From the NCBI GenBank assembly GCA_046341775.1, contig JBKDQQ010000083.1, forward strand, positions 1-50,795: a stretch of 50,795 nt of DNA, in the 5' to 3' direction. The translations under genes were made by a program, and so were the position numbers. This stretch comes from SXXH01 sp041165735. GTDB taxonomy: Bacteria; Planctomycetota; UBA1135; GCA-002686595. Below the pieces are notes generated by a model that was given only the letters and a program-made list of their open reading frames with translations, did not search any database and was not told where the DNA came from. Of the stretch, positions 27,700 to 35,971 are shown piece by piece (within the stretch, counting starts at the first letter, position 1; every line of letters starts with the position of its first letter).

Positions 27700-28244
27700 C
27701 TCGGCGCGGAAGCTGTCAAGCAAACTTGCGCGCCGCGGAGCACTTCGCGGCGCGCAACTGTTTCCAGTCGTCCTGGTCGACCCGGCGGACGCTGCGGAGG
27801 GCACGAGGCGTGCGCGAGGCACCCGACTTGGGCGACACGCGGGGCGGACTCCGGGGGACCATGCTGGACCCGTGGCGATCGGGTGCGCTTCGTCGAGTCG
27901 TGGCCCCCGCGCGCAGGGTGCATCGTCCATCTCGCGGCAGGGCAGGCACCACATGCAACGCGCGCCGAGCCGTTCCCGTCGCCGCGCTCCGAAGGCGGCG
28001 CCAACCTGCCGCGCGCACCCATCCAGCAGGGTTGGCGGATCCAAACCCCGCGCCCACTTCACTTTTCGTCGCCGGGCGCTACACTTTTCCACCCGCAAAC
28101 GACTCGTTTGGGCCCTCAAGGCCTGACGGTCGGGCGGCCGACAACTTGGGTCCGGCGCCTTGGCCAGCCCGAAGCCCCATCGGCGGACGGCGGAGCAAGC
28201 GCCCGCAGGCACACGCCACCAGCGTGGGCCGGCCTCACAACCTC
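27700..28244 (+). other. 545-bp gap before tRNA-Thr
   Basis: Holds a degenerate palindrome copy and a promoter-like TTCACT-N16-TACACT (28058-28085) that could drive the tRNA with a leader of about 150 nt. Otherwise I see nothing: open frames on both strands lack ribosome sites and family resemblance. Confidence 0.5.
27712..27733. repeat. TGTCAA palindrome, degenerate copy 5
   Basis: GCTGTCAA-GCAAAC-TTGCGCGC. The left arm is intact and the right arm keeps only TTG. It lies 13 bp after the HEAT gene stop. Confidence 0.45.
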
Positions 28245-28319
28245 GCCAAAGTAGCACAACGGTAGTGCACCGCTTTCGTAAAGCGGGGGTTGCGGGTTCG
28301 AATCCCGCCTTTGGCTCCA
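28245..28319 (+). tRNA. tRNA-Thr (anticodon CGU)
   Basis: A full cloverleaf: acceptor GCCAAAG/CTTTGGC (28245-28251 with 28309-28315), D-arm GCAC/GTGC, anticodon stem CCGCT/AGCGG with loop TTCGTAA (anticodon CGT at 28277-28279), T-arm GCGGG-TTCGAAT-CCCGC, discriminator T, and CCA encoded at 28317-28319. Confidence 0.96.
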
Positions 28320-28325
28320 TCCAAC

Positions 28326-28373
28326 CGACCCCTTGGCGAGCCCTGCTGCTCGGCGAGGGGTCGATGCTTTTTT
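28326..28373 (+). terminator. Rho-independent terminator of tRNA-Thr
   Basis: Stem CGACCCCT (28326-28333) with AGGGGTCG (28356-28363), further inner pairing GAGC/GCTC, then TTTTTT (28368-28373). Confidence 0.85.
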
Positions 28374-28476
28374 CGTCGACCGCGACGGGGCGCGTCCTGC
28401 GGCCGCGCCAGTGCGCCAGACGCAAGCTGGTCGCCATTCTCGCGGCGGTGCGCGTGCCACGCGTCGCGCGCCCCAG

Positions 28477-28482
28477 TAACCT
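28477..28482 (+). promoter_or_regulatory. -10 element (TAACCT) near the BtpA start
   Basis: TAACCT, 9 nt before the ATG at 28492; leaderless-type arrangement. Confidence 0.4.
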
Positions 28483-28491
28483 CGGCGGCGC

Positions 28492-29298
28492 ATGCCGACC
28501 TTCCTCCAAGCTCGCCGTCCCGCCCTGATCGGCGTCGTGCACCTCCCCGCGTTGCCGGGCAGTCCCCGCGCCCGCTCGTCGATGGACGCCATCGTGCTGC
28601 AAGCGGTGGGCGATGCGCGCGCCTACGAAGCGGGCGGCGCGGACGCGCTCATCGTCGAGAACTTCGGCGATGCGCCTTTCGCTCGCGGCCGGGTGGAGAG
28701 CGAGACGGTGGCGGCGATGGCGCTGTGCCTCGCGGCGGTGCGCGCGGCCTGCGCCCTGCCGCTGGGCGTCAATGTGCTGCGCAACGACGCGCGCTCCGCG
28801 CTGGGCTTGTGCCTCGCTACGGGCGCGAGCTTCCTGCGCGTCAACGTGCTCGCCGGCGCGGCCGTCACGGACCAGGGGATCGTCGAAGGGGACGCGTACG
28901 AACTGCTGCGCGCGCGCGCGCGCCTCGCGCCGCACGTCGCCATCCTCGCCGACGCGCATGTGAAGCACGCCACGCAGTTGTCGCACGAGAGCCTGCACGA
29001 GGCGTGCGAGGAGCTGGTCGGGCGCTCGCTGGCCGACGCGGTCGTCGTCAGCGGACGCGCCACTGGCAAGGCCCCGACCCCCGACGAGGTGGCCGAAGCC
29101 GCGCGCGGCGCGGCCGGAGCGCCCGTGCTGCTCGGATCCGGGGTGACGCTCGAGAACGCGTCCAACCTGTGCCGCCACGCGCGCGGCGCCATCGTGGGGT
29201 CCTCGCTCAAGCGCGGCGGCGAACTCGCCGCTCCCGTCGACCCGGCGCGCGTGCGCGCGCTGCGCGAGTGCTTCGAGCGCCTGGGGAGCGGCGCGTGA
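28492..29298 (+). CDS. BtpA/SgcQ family TIM-barrel protein
   Basis: A 268-residue protein. BtpA-family features are LIGVVHLPALPGSPRARS at the N-terminus, DARAYEAGGADALIVENFGDAPF, the central PLGVNVLRNDARSALGLCLATGASFLRVNV, ILADAHVKHA, and VVVSGRATGKAPTPDEV with PVLLGSGVTLENA as the late phosphate-binding loops. Members include BtpA (photosystem I biogenesis factor) and SgcQ (sugar operons); the enzymatic reaction is not established. The end overlaps the moaB start by 4 bp (GTGA), implying co-translation. Confidence 0.88.
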   Translation: MPTFLQARRPALIGVVHLPALPGSPRARSSMDAIVLQAVGDARAYEAGGADALIVENFGDAPFARGRVESETVAAMALCLAAVRAACALPLGVNVLRNDARSALGLCLATGASFLRVNVLAGAAVTDQGIVEGDAYELLRARARLAPHVAILADAHVKHATQLSHESLHEACEELVGRSLADAVVVSGRATGKAPTPDEVAEAARGAAGAPVLLGSGVTLENASNLCRHARGAIVGSSLKRGGELAAPVDPARVRALRECFERLGSGA

Positions 29299-29804
29299 GC
29301 CTCGAGTCCCATCGTCGGACAGGCGCGCGTCCGCTCGCCTTCGGCATCCTCACGATCAGCGACACGCGCGACGCCGCGACGGACAAGGGTGGTCCGTGGC
29401 TCGCCGAGGCGTGCCTCGCCGCCGGGCACTCCGTCGCGCGTCGGGCCATCGTCAAGGACGAGCCCGCGCAGATCGTCGCCGCCGTCGACCTCCTCGTCGA
29501 CGACGCCGCGGTCGAGTTCGTGCTGTGCACGGGCGGCACGGGGCTCGCTCCGCGCGACTCCACGCCCGAGGCGCTGCGCCCGCGCTTCGACAAGGAGATC
29601 CCCGGCTTCGGCGAGTTGTTCCGCTGGCTCAGCTACCAGGAGATCGGATCGGCGGCGATCTTGTCGCGCGCCACGGCGGGCGTCGTGCGCGGCAAGGTGG
29701 TCGCGCTCCTGCCCGGTTCGCCCAAGGCCCTGCGGCTCGCGTGGGAGCGCATCCTCGCGCCCGAGTGCGGACACTTGGCGACGCAGGCGCGCGGTGCCGG
29801 CTAG
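29295..29804 (+). CDS. moaB: MoaB/Mog-type molybdopterin biosynthesis protein
   Basis: A 169-residue MoCF-domain protein. Motifs are FGILTISDTRDAATDKGGPWLAE, VLCTGGTGLAPRDSTPEALRP (molybdopterin-binding loop with the conserved Asp), FGELFRWLSYQEIGSAAILSRATAGVVRGKVVALLPGSPKALRLAW. The family adenylylates molybdopterin or acts in cofactor assembly; MoaB and Mog are hard to separate at this level. The GTG start overlaps the BtpA stop. No other molybdenum genes are nearby. Confidence 0.9.
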   Translation: MSLESHRRTGARPLAFGILTISDTRDAATDKGGPWLAEACLAAGHSVARRAIVKDEPAQIVAAVDLLVDDAAVEFVLCTGGTGLAPRDSTPEALRPRFDKEIPGFGELFRWLSYQEIGSAAILSRATAGVVRGKVVALLPGSPKALRLAWERILAPECGHLATQARGAG

Positions 29805-29819
29805 CGCGCCGCGCGCGCC

Positions 29820-30347
29820 TCAGCGGCTCTTCATCAGCGACAGCGTCGCGGTGAAGAAGCGGTCGCGCAGATACGCTTGCGCGATGCCGGGCACCTCGAA
29901 CTCCACGCTGCAGGTGTTGAAGCCGCGCGTGCAGTAGAACGAGTAGCTCGCGCCCATCACGATCGAGGGCACCGAGATGTTCGACACCTCGCAGTTGGTG
30001 CCGACGAGCGCCTCCTTGATGCGGCCGGCGACCATGTTCGCCACTTCGCCGATGGCGTCTAGGTTGTCCTCCGCCACCTCCTTCTGCGGCTCGCCCATCA
30101 ACGCGCCGGCGATGAAGAGCATCGTGCGTTCGTCGAAGGACAAGGTCAGGGAGCCGTTGCAGCGCCCGACCATGCCGACGACCACCGCGATCGGCCGCGA
30201 AGTCGAGACGAGTCGGCTGGCGCCGACCGGCGGCGGCACGATGTCGGTCATGGCGAGTCCTTCGACCACGCCCTTCACGATGGCGGACAGGAGGACGGGA
30301 TCGATGTCGAGGCACGAGAGCGTCGACTCGGCTGTGGTGGTGGTCAC
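29820..30347 (-). CDS. CheX-like chemotaxis phosphatase-family protein
   Basis: A 175-residue CheC/CheX-fold protein. The key helix is NLDAIGEVANMVAGRIKEALVG, matching the E..N catalytic pattern of CheX/CheC. It is followed by VSNISVPSIVMGASYSFYC and a terminal strand region. CheX dephosphorylates CheY-P; other members are stand-alone. The GTG start has CGGAG about 9 nt upstream; a longer frame upstream is unlikely to be translated. No CheY or kinase is adjacent, so its partner must be elsewhere. Confidence 0.8.
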   Translation of the reverse strand: MTTTTAESTLSCLDIDPVLLSAIVKGVVEGLAMTDIVPPPVGASRLVSTSRPIAVVVGMVGRCNGSLTLSFDERTMLFIAGALMGEPQKEVAEDNLDAIGEVANMVAGRIKEALVGTNCEVSNISVPSIVMGASYSFYCTRGFNTCSVEFEVPGIAQAYLRDRFFTATLSLMKSR

Positions 30348-30604
30348 GGGTGGTGCTCCGGGGACGCGGGGTGGTGGAACCGCGGACCTCGCGTCGCTCT
30401 TCGGCCATCGCGGGCCGCGCGCTTGATGCCGGTTGCGCCCCTCCGTCCCGTACTTGGCCGCCGGAGCGCCATCGGCGGTCGTGGGCGGGCGCGCCTGCGG
30501 CACGCTAGCGCCCGTGCGCGCAAGTACTTGCGGCAATCTAAGAAATGACAACGGGCTGGTATTTCCGGTTGATTATCTTGGGTCGAGTCAGGACACCTCT
30601 CTCC

Positions 30605-32302
30605 ATGCTCCATTCGCCCCACTCGACCAGTCTGTCCACCCCCGTCTCCTGCGTCGCCCGCTTGGGCGCCGTCGCGCTCTTCCTCGGGGGCGCCTTGCAC
30701 GCGCAGTCCGGGCCCGTCGTGCTCGGCGGAGAGAAGGCCAACGATCGCTACGGCGCGTCGCTGCGTCTCGTCGACGACCTGACCGGAGATGGCGTGTCCG
30801 ACTACATCGTCGGAGCACCCGAGAACGCGCAACCCTTCTCGCAGGGCGAAGGCTACGCGCGCATCTACGACGGGGTGAGCGGCGCGGTCGTGCGCACGCT
30901 CAACGGGTCCGCCATCGGCTTCGCGTACGGCGGCACCGTCGGCAACGCCGGCGATGTGAACGGCGATGGACGCGGCGACGTGCTGATCGCCTCCCAACAG
31001 GCGGGTGGCCTCGGCGAAGGCGCGGTGGAAGTGCGCTCCGGAGCGAACGGGGGCTTGCTGCGCACGGTGGTGGGCATCGATCCCGACGAGCAGCTCGGCC
31101 ACGCGCTGGAAGGGTTGGGCGACGTCACGGGCGACGGCGTGCCCGACTTCGCGGCCTCGTCGATCAACTACAACACGCCCGCCAATCCGCGCGGCATCGT
31201 GCGCGCCTTCAACGGCGCGAACGGCGCGCCGCTGTGGTCGGTGCAGGGCACCGCCGGCGGCGCGCGCTTCGGCAGCTCGCTCGCCAACATGGGCGACATC
31301 AACGGCGACGGCCGCGCCGACTTGCTCGTCGGGTCCTACTTCGGTGGAGCGAAGCTGCTCTCGGGCGCGAACGGCAACGTGCTGTGGAGCGTCGCCAACC
31401 CCGTCAGCGGCGACCGGCTGGGCGTGAGCGTGTGCTCGGTGCCCGACGCGAACAACGACGGCATCCGGGACTGCGCCTTGGGGGCCACGCAGGAAGGCAG
31501 CTTGTTCGGGCCCGGCGCCGGGTACGTGCAACTGCGCTCGGGCGCCACGGGCGCCTTGCTGCGCACGATCAATGGCGCCCAAGTCGGGGATCGCTTCGGC
31601 TCGAGCCTCGCGGGCCTCCCCGATGTCGACGGCGATGGCGTGGGCGACCTCCTGATCGGCGCCGACCAGGCGATCCTCGGCGGCAGCGGCTACGCCAAGC
31701 TCGTTTCCGGCGCCACGGGCGTGCTGCTGCACTCGATCGCCGGCCAGGCCGTCAACGAGCGCTACGGACTCGTCGTGGCCTCGCTCGGCGACCGCGATGG
31801 CGACGGCAAGCAGGAGTTCGCCGTGGCGGCGCCCTCGGCCTCCACGACCTTCGTGTTCGGCGGCCGCGTCGACATCTGGGAATCGGATGTCGTGCCGTGC
31901 CTCGCCCCGACCAGCTACTGCGTGGCCGCGCCCAACTCGACCGGCTCGGGCGCGCAGATCAGCGGGATCGGCACGACCAGCATCGCGGCCAACGACTTCG
32001 GCCTGCGCACGACGAACCTGCCGGCGAACGCGGTGGGCTTGTACTTCATGGGCACCACGACCTTGCAGCAGCCCTTCGGCAACGGGTTCCGTTGCGTGGG
32101 CGGGAGCATCGTGCGCCTGCCCATCATCAACGCGGACGCCTCGGGGGTGGCGCAGTACATCCTCAACCAGGCTTCCCTGCCCGCGGGCTCGCAGCCGCAG
32201 CCGGGCGACGTGCGCCGCTTCCAGTTCTGGTACCGCAACGTGGCCGCCGGCGGCGCGGGCTTCAACCTGTCGAACGGGCTCGAGGCGCGCTTCTGCAACT
32301 GA
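30605..32302 (+). CDS. Exported FG-GAP/integrin-like beta-propeller protein with C-terminal Cys-bearing domain
   Basis: 565 residues. A signal peptide ends at LGGALHAQ. Residues about 40-410 form FG-GAP repeats, each with a calcium-loop DxxGDG: DLTGDGVSDY, DVNGDGRGDV, DVTGDGVPDF, DINGDGRADL, DANNDGIRDC, DVDGDGVGDL and DRDGDGKQEF. Together they make a seven-bladed beta-propeller. The last 130 residues, starting PCLAPTSYCVAAPNSTGSGA, form a separate domain with four Cys and an aromatic RRFQFWYRN motif. In my experience this tail style is frequent in exported proteins of high-GC planctomycetes. Likely surface or secreted. The start at 30605 is chosen for its clean signal peptide. Confidence 0.82.
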   Translation: MLHSPHSTSLSTPVSCVARLGAVALFLGGALHAQSGPVVLGGEKANDRYGASLRLVDDLTGDGVSDYIVGAPENAQPFSQGEGYARIYDGVSGAVVRTLNGSAIGFAYGGTVGNAGDVNGDGRGDVLIASQQAGGLGEGAVEVRSGANGGLLRTVVGIDPDEQLGHALEGLGDVTGDGVPDFAASSINYNTPANPRGIVRAFNGANGAPLWSVQGTAGGARFGSSLANMGDINGDGRADLLVGSYFGGAKLLSGANGNVLWSVANPVSGDRLGVSVCSVPDANNDGIRDCALGATQEGSLFGPGAGYVQLRSGATGALLRTINGAQVGDRFGSSLAGLPDVDGDGVGDLLIGADQAILGGSGYAKLVSGATGVLLHSIAGQAVNERYGLVVASLGDRDGDGKQEFAVAAPSASTTFVFGGRVDIWESDVVPCLAPTSYCVAAPNSTGSGAQISGIGTTSIAANDFGLRTTNLPANAVGLYFMGTTTLQQPFGNGFRCVGGSIVRLPIINADASGVAQYILNQASLPAGSQPQPGDVRRFQFWYRNVAAGGAGFNLSNGLEARFCN

Positions 32303-32340
32303 GCCGTCGCCGCGCCACGGCGGCTCGCTCGCGGCGCGGG

Positions 32341-32362
32341 CCTGTCAAGAATATTTGACGAG
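32341..32362. repeat. TGTCAA palindrome, copy 6
   Basis: CCTGTCAA-GAATAT-TTGACGAG in the convergent gap between the FG-GAP and thermonuclease-like genes, 38 bp after the FG-GAP stop. Confidence 0.82.
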
Positions 32363-32470
32363 CCTCCGCCCGGCCCCGCACTGCGTGCAATTCGCCCTGC
32401 GCCAGCCCGCCCTGCGCGCCCGCCCGCCCTGCGCCTTTGCGCAGGTAGCGGGTCGCGCACACGGCGCCTG

Positions 32471-33631
32471 TCAGCCGCCGGCCTTGGCGGGCTTCGAACC
32501 GGAAGCGGGCTGCGGCCCGGCCAGCGTCCATGCCGAGGGCGCGTGCGACACCGCCCGGAAGCCCTCGCCCGACGCGGCCACGTGCCCTTCGAACCACACC
32601 AGGTTCTGGTGGTAGTCCTCGGCCAGGTCGGCCAGACGCAGCGACTCGTGCGCCTCGCGGTCCTCCTTGCGGACCACGATGCGCAACGCCTGCTTGCGCG
32701 CTCCGGTGCGCATCAGCACCGTCAAGTCGCCGTTCTGCTCCTCGAACAGGCGTTCGACCTCGCCGTGCACGCGGTCCTTCGCCTCGCTCTTCGCCGCGCG
32801 CTCCAACTCCTCGGGGGCCGCGGCGTCGGCGCAGGACTCCGGCGCCTGCTTGCGCGCGGCGGCGATGTTGGCGTACGCCACGGCGCGCGCCTCCCACCAC
32901 GGCAGCAACTGGTCGTACGGGCGTCGCGCCGAGGGCGCGCCGTCCGCCTTCGGCTGGTTCGTCGCCGGGTCCCAGATGCCGCGCCGCGCGCGTCGCGCCG
33001 CATCCTGCGCGGCGACGAAGGCCTCGTGGGCGTGGCTGGACCAGCCGTACTTCTGGAAGTAGGGGCTCTTGCCCAGTTCCACGAGCAGCAGGTTGTAGTC
33101 GGTGCCGTCCGGCTGGATGACATGGCACAAAAGGCGCCCGTACACGTCGCGCTCCTCCTTGCCGCCGGGGAAGAGCAATCCGACGCGCGGCGCGGCGCCG
33201 TCCCGCGCCAACGCCTGGAAGTGCTCCTGCGCCCAGAGCGCGCATTCGCTGCCGAAGACGGTGCCGGGCTTGCTCGCGCTGCCCTGGCCGTTCGAGAGGG
33301 TCTCCTCCGTGTCCACGTGCAGCAGGCGCAACTTCTCCAGCTTGCCGTCGCGCTGGATGTGGAGCGTGTCGCCGTCGACGACCTTGACCACTTCGTAGGT
33401 CGTGGCGGGCGGCGTGGGCTTCGGACGCGCGCCCTTCTCGGGCGCCGTGGCGGGCCGGGTCGCCGGGGGCGCGTCCTGCGGCGCGACCAGCGCATCGGCC
33501 GCGTGGGCGCAAGCGGCCGGCGGCACGGCCGGGAACAACCCGGCGAAGAGGAGGGCCGTGCGGAGCGTGGCGGAGAGCGGGCGCGCCTTTGGCGCGGGGA
33601 CCGTGGAGGGGAGTTGGCGGAGCGCGCGCAT
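32471..33631 (-). CDS. Exported thermonuclease (SNase)-like protein
   Basis: A 386-residue protein with an N-terminal hydrophobic export signal (LSATLRTALLFAGLFPAVPPAACAHA). The SNase domain lies at about residues 75-225: VVKVVDGDTLHIQ with the metal Asp, LRLLHVDTEET, and RDVYGRLLCHVI with the catalytic-type Arg and a long KSPYFQKYGWSSHAHEAFVAAQDAARRARRGIWD ending. The C-terminal 160 residues are an extra helical/OB-like part (LRIVVRKEDREAHESLRLADL). Catalytic residues appear retained, so secreted nuclease activity is likely. Divergent from the enzyme I-like gene, with a shared promoter. Confidence 0.82.
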   Translation of the reverse strand: MRALRQLPSTVPAPKARPLSATLRTALLFAGLFPAVPPAACAHAADALVAPQDAPPATRPATAPEKGARPKPTPPATTYEVVKVVDGDTLHIQRDGKLEKLRLLHVDTEETLSNGQGSASKPGTVFGSECALWAQEHFQALARDGAAPRVGLLFPGGKEERDVYGRLLCHVIQPDGTDYNLLLVELGKSPYFQKYGWSSHAHEAFVAAQDAARRARRGIWDPATNQPKADGAPSARRPYDQLLPWWEARAVAYANIAAARKQAPESCADAAAPEELERAAKSEAKDRVHGEVERLFEEQNGDLTVLMRTGARKQALRIVVRKEDREAHESLRLADLAEDYHQNLVWFEGHVAASGEGFRAVSHAPSAWTLAGPQPASGSKPAKAGG

Positions 33632-33671
33632 GCGGATGGGGGAGGCGAGTTGGCGACTCGCGCTCGGCGGG

Positions 33672-33681
33672 ATCGTACCAT
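33672..33681. promoter_or_regulatory. Bidirectional promoter with overlapping -10 boxes (SNase / enzyme I-like)
   Basis: Plus-strand TACCAT (33676-33681) is 7 nt from the ATG at 33689. Minus-strand TACGAT (33677-33672) is about 40 nt from the SNase ATG. They share the TA. Confidence 0.5.
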
Positions 33682-33688
33682 CGCCGCG

Positions 33689-35488
33689 ATGAGTTCGGAG
33701 GAAGCAGCCCCGCCGCCGGAGGGCGCGGATGCGCGCACACTGCGCGGCGCGACGGTCGTCGGCGGGTTGGCCATCGGCCGCGCCCGCAAGAGCCTGCACG
33801 ACAGCCTCGGCGCGACGCCGGTGCGCGTGCCGCTGGACGCGGTGGAGCACGAGTTGAACCGCTTCCACGCGGCGCTCTCGGCGTCGAAGGAGGAGCTGCG
33901 CTCGCTCAAGGAGCACCTGCGCGGCGAGGTCGACGAGCAGACCGCGCGCATCCTCGACGTCCACGCCGCGCTGCTCGTCGACAGCGCCTTCCTCGCCGAC
34001 GTCGAGAACCTCGTGATGAACGAGCAGTTGGCGCTGGAGGGCGCCATCGCCAAGGTCGTCTCCGACTTCGACCGCATCTTCAAGCTGGTGGGCGACGCCT
34101 CGCTGCGCGAGCGCGCGCTCGACCTGCGCGACGCGGGCCTGCGCGTGCTGCGCCGGTTGCGGCCTGCGCGCGACGGAGCCGAGGGCGAGGGACTCGACGA
34201 ACCCGCGATCCTCGTGGCGCGCGAGTTGTCGATCGTCGACATGTTCGGCGAGCGGAACCAGCAGGTGGCCGGCATCGTGGCCGAGTTGGGCTCGCCCGAC
34301 AGCCACGCGGCGCAGATCGCGCGCTCGATGCGCATCCCCACCATCGTCGGCGTGCCGAACCTACTCGCCGAAGTGGAGGACGGCGACCTGCTCGTGCTCG
34401 ACGCGTCCGAAGGCGTGCTGCGCGCGCGCCCCGACGCGCAGCTCGTCGAGCAGTACGGCGCCGTCGCGGGCTCGGGAGCGCGCGACATCCCGCGCGCGGC
34501 GCGGCGCAGCCGTCGCGCCCCACGCACGCGCGACGGGGCGACGCTCGAATGGTCGGCCGCCTGCGGTTCGCTGCCGGAGGTGGCCGAGGCCATCGAGTCG
34601 GGCTTCGATCGCGTCGGCCTCTATCGCAGCGAACTGGTGCATCTCGTCGATCGCGATCCGCCCGGCGTCGACGCGCAGGCGGCGCACTACTCGGCGCTGC
34701 ACGAGTTGTGCGAGAACGTCGTCGTGCGCCTGCTCGACGTCGACTCCTCGCTGCGCGTGCCTTGGCTGCACGACTCGCGCGAGGCGGAGCCGCGACTGGG
34801 CCTCGTCGGCGTGCGCGCGCTGCTCGCGAAGGAGCACATCCTGCGGCGCCAACTGGCCGCGTTGCTGAAGGCCTGCGACGCGCCCGTGCGACGCTTGTCG
34901 CTGCTCGTGCCCTTCGTCGTCGATTGCGGCGAGTTGCGGCGCGTCAAGGAGGCCTTGTTCGACGAGCGTCGCGAGCTGCGTCGCGCCGGATTGTCGTGCG
35001 CGGGCGAGGTCGAGGTCGGCGTGGTGGTGGAGACGCCCGCCGCGGCGCTGGGCGCGGCGGAACTCGCCAAGGAGGCCGACTTCCTCGTCGTCTCGCTCGA
35101 CTCGCTGCAGGAGCTCGTGCTCGCCGCCGATCGCTCGAACCCCGGCGTGCAGTGGCTGCACGAGGCCGTGCATCCCGCCACGCTGCGCGCGCTCGACCTG
35201 GTGTTGCGCGCCGCCGACGCCGCCGGGCGTCCCGTGCATGTCGCCGGCGCCTCGGCGATCCTCCCGCAGAACCTGCCCTTCGTGCTGGGCTTGTCCGCGC
35301 GGCGCTTCATCCTGCCGACCGCCGCGATGGACGACTTCGTGGAGGCCGCGCGCCGCGTCGACGCGCGCGAGGCGCGCAAGGCCGCCCAAGCCGCGCTGCG
35401 CGCAGCTTCCGCCGGCGAGATCCGCACCATCGTCGAGGCTTGGCGCCACGCCGAGGGCGGCGGTTGGGGGTCTGTCAAAACTACTTGA
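33689..35488 (+). CDS. PTS enzyme I-like (PEP-utilizing) protein lacking the catalytic cysteine
   Basis: A 599-residue protein with the phosphoenolpyruvate-protein phosphotransferase architecture. The N-domain begins TLRGATVVGGLAIGRA. The phospho-His loop is GSPDSHAAQIARSMRIPTIVG (His retained; the usual G-G-x-T-S-H is altered). In the barrel, GFDRVGLYRSELVHLV, VVRLLDVDSSLRVPWL and GVVVETPAAAL keep the PEP-binding Arg and Glu residues. The active-site Cys motif (GMCGE in E. coli) reads VAGASAIL, so the Cys is replaced by Ala. It may be a regulatory or degenerate paralogue. No HPr or EIIA is nearby. The stop codon lies inside a TGTCAA palindrome. Confidence 0.78.
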   Translation: MSSEEAAPPPEGADARTLRGATVVGGLAIGRARKSLHDSLGATPVRVPLDAVEHELNRFHAALSASKEELRSLKEHLRGEVDEQTARILDVHAALLVDSAFLADVENLVMNEQLALEGAIAKVVSDFDRIFKLVGDASLRERALDLRDAGLRVLRRLRPARDGAEGEGLDEPAILVARELSIVDMFGERNQQVAGIVAELGSPDSHAAQIARSMRIPTIVGVPNLLAEVEDGDLLVLDASEGVLRARPDAQLVEQYGAVAGSGARDIPRAARRSRRAPRTRDGATLEWSAACGSLPEVAEAIESGFDRVGLYRSELVHLVDRDPPGVDAQAAHYSALHELCENVVVRLLDVDSSLRVPWLHDSREAEPRLGLVGVRALLAKEHILRRQLAALLKACDAPVRRLSLLVPFVVDCGELRRVKEALFDERRELRRAGLSCAGEVEVGVVVETPAAALGAAELAKEADFLVVSLDSLQELVLAADRSNPGVQWLHEAVHPATLRALDLVLRAADAAGRPVHVAGASAILPQNLPFVLGLSARRFILPTAAMDDFVEAARRVDAREARKAAQAALRAASAGEIRTIVEAWRHAEGGGWGSVKTT

Positions 35489-35492
35489 CGAA
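35471..35492. repeat. TGTCAA palindrome, copy 7 (contains a stop codon)
   Basis: TCTGTCAA-AACTAC-TTGACGAA. The TGA stop of the enzyme I-like gene (35486-35488) is formed by the right arm. Confidence 0.85.
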
Positions 35493-35512
35493 AGCCGCCG
35501 CGTCCGGCCGCT

Positions 35513-35534
35513 GTTGTCAAGTTCATTTGACAGA
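35513..35534. repeat. TGTCAA palindrome, copy 8
   Basis: GTTGTCAA-GTTCAT-TTGACAGA, 20 bp after copy 7; the second paired arrangement in the window. Confidence 0.82.
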
Positions 35535-35971
35535 GGCGCCGCGTGCCGCCGCGCTGCCGGGAGGGGGAGCGGCGCGCCGGCGGGCGCTCCCTCCCGCCGG
35601 TCCAGCTTCGACCGGGGGCGGCGCTGGGCCGCTCCCTCCAGGCGCCTGGGCCAGGATCATGCAATTTGCGGCCAGCGCGCGGGCCTCTGCTCGGCGTCGT
35701 GCTTCGAGTGTTATGCGCATTCGGGAGTGCGAGCTCCGCATGTCCAATTTCAGGATACGGCTGCATCTAGTGCTTGCATGACCTGCAGACGCTAGATAGT
35801 GTGCCCCTTACCTGAAGGGTCGGAGGGCGATGTTCCGCCGGCCTGCTGCACCGGGAGGGGGTCCCGGCGGCAGGTCGATCGTCGTCCAGCCAGCATTCCA
35901 GCCGGAATGCGGCCTGCTGCAGGCTTTCGGGAAGGAAGCCTCCTTTGATTTCGAGGGGGGCGGAGGGGCGG
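35535..35971 (+). promoter_or_regulatory. Hairpin-rich leader upstream of the 82-residue ORF
   Basis: The first 150 bp hold nothing clear. 35690-35800 is less GC-rich and contains weak promoter-like boxes (TTGCAT at 35774, TAGATA at 35793). Then four hairpins follow: CCCTT/AAGGG (35805-35819), CCTGC..CCGGGA/TCCCGG..GCAGG (35842-35874), GCATTCC/GGAATGC (35893-35910) and GCCTG/CAGGC (35912-35924). Candidate structured RNA. Confidence 0.45.

Noticed and set aside
27883..28254. 123-codon open frame before the tRNA
   Set aside because: Composition is random, it runs into the tRNA, and it has no ribosome site.
28116..28600. Open frames over the tRNA, including AGFEPATPALRK- and RRDSNPQPPLY-type antisense translations
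   Set aside because: These are the well-known false translations of tRNA genes; the cloverleaf explains the sequence.
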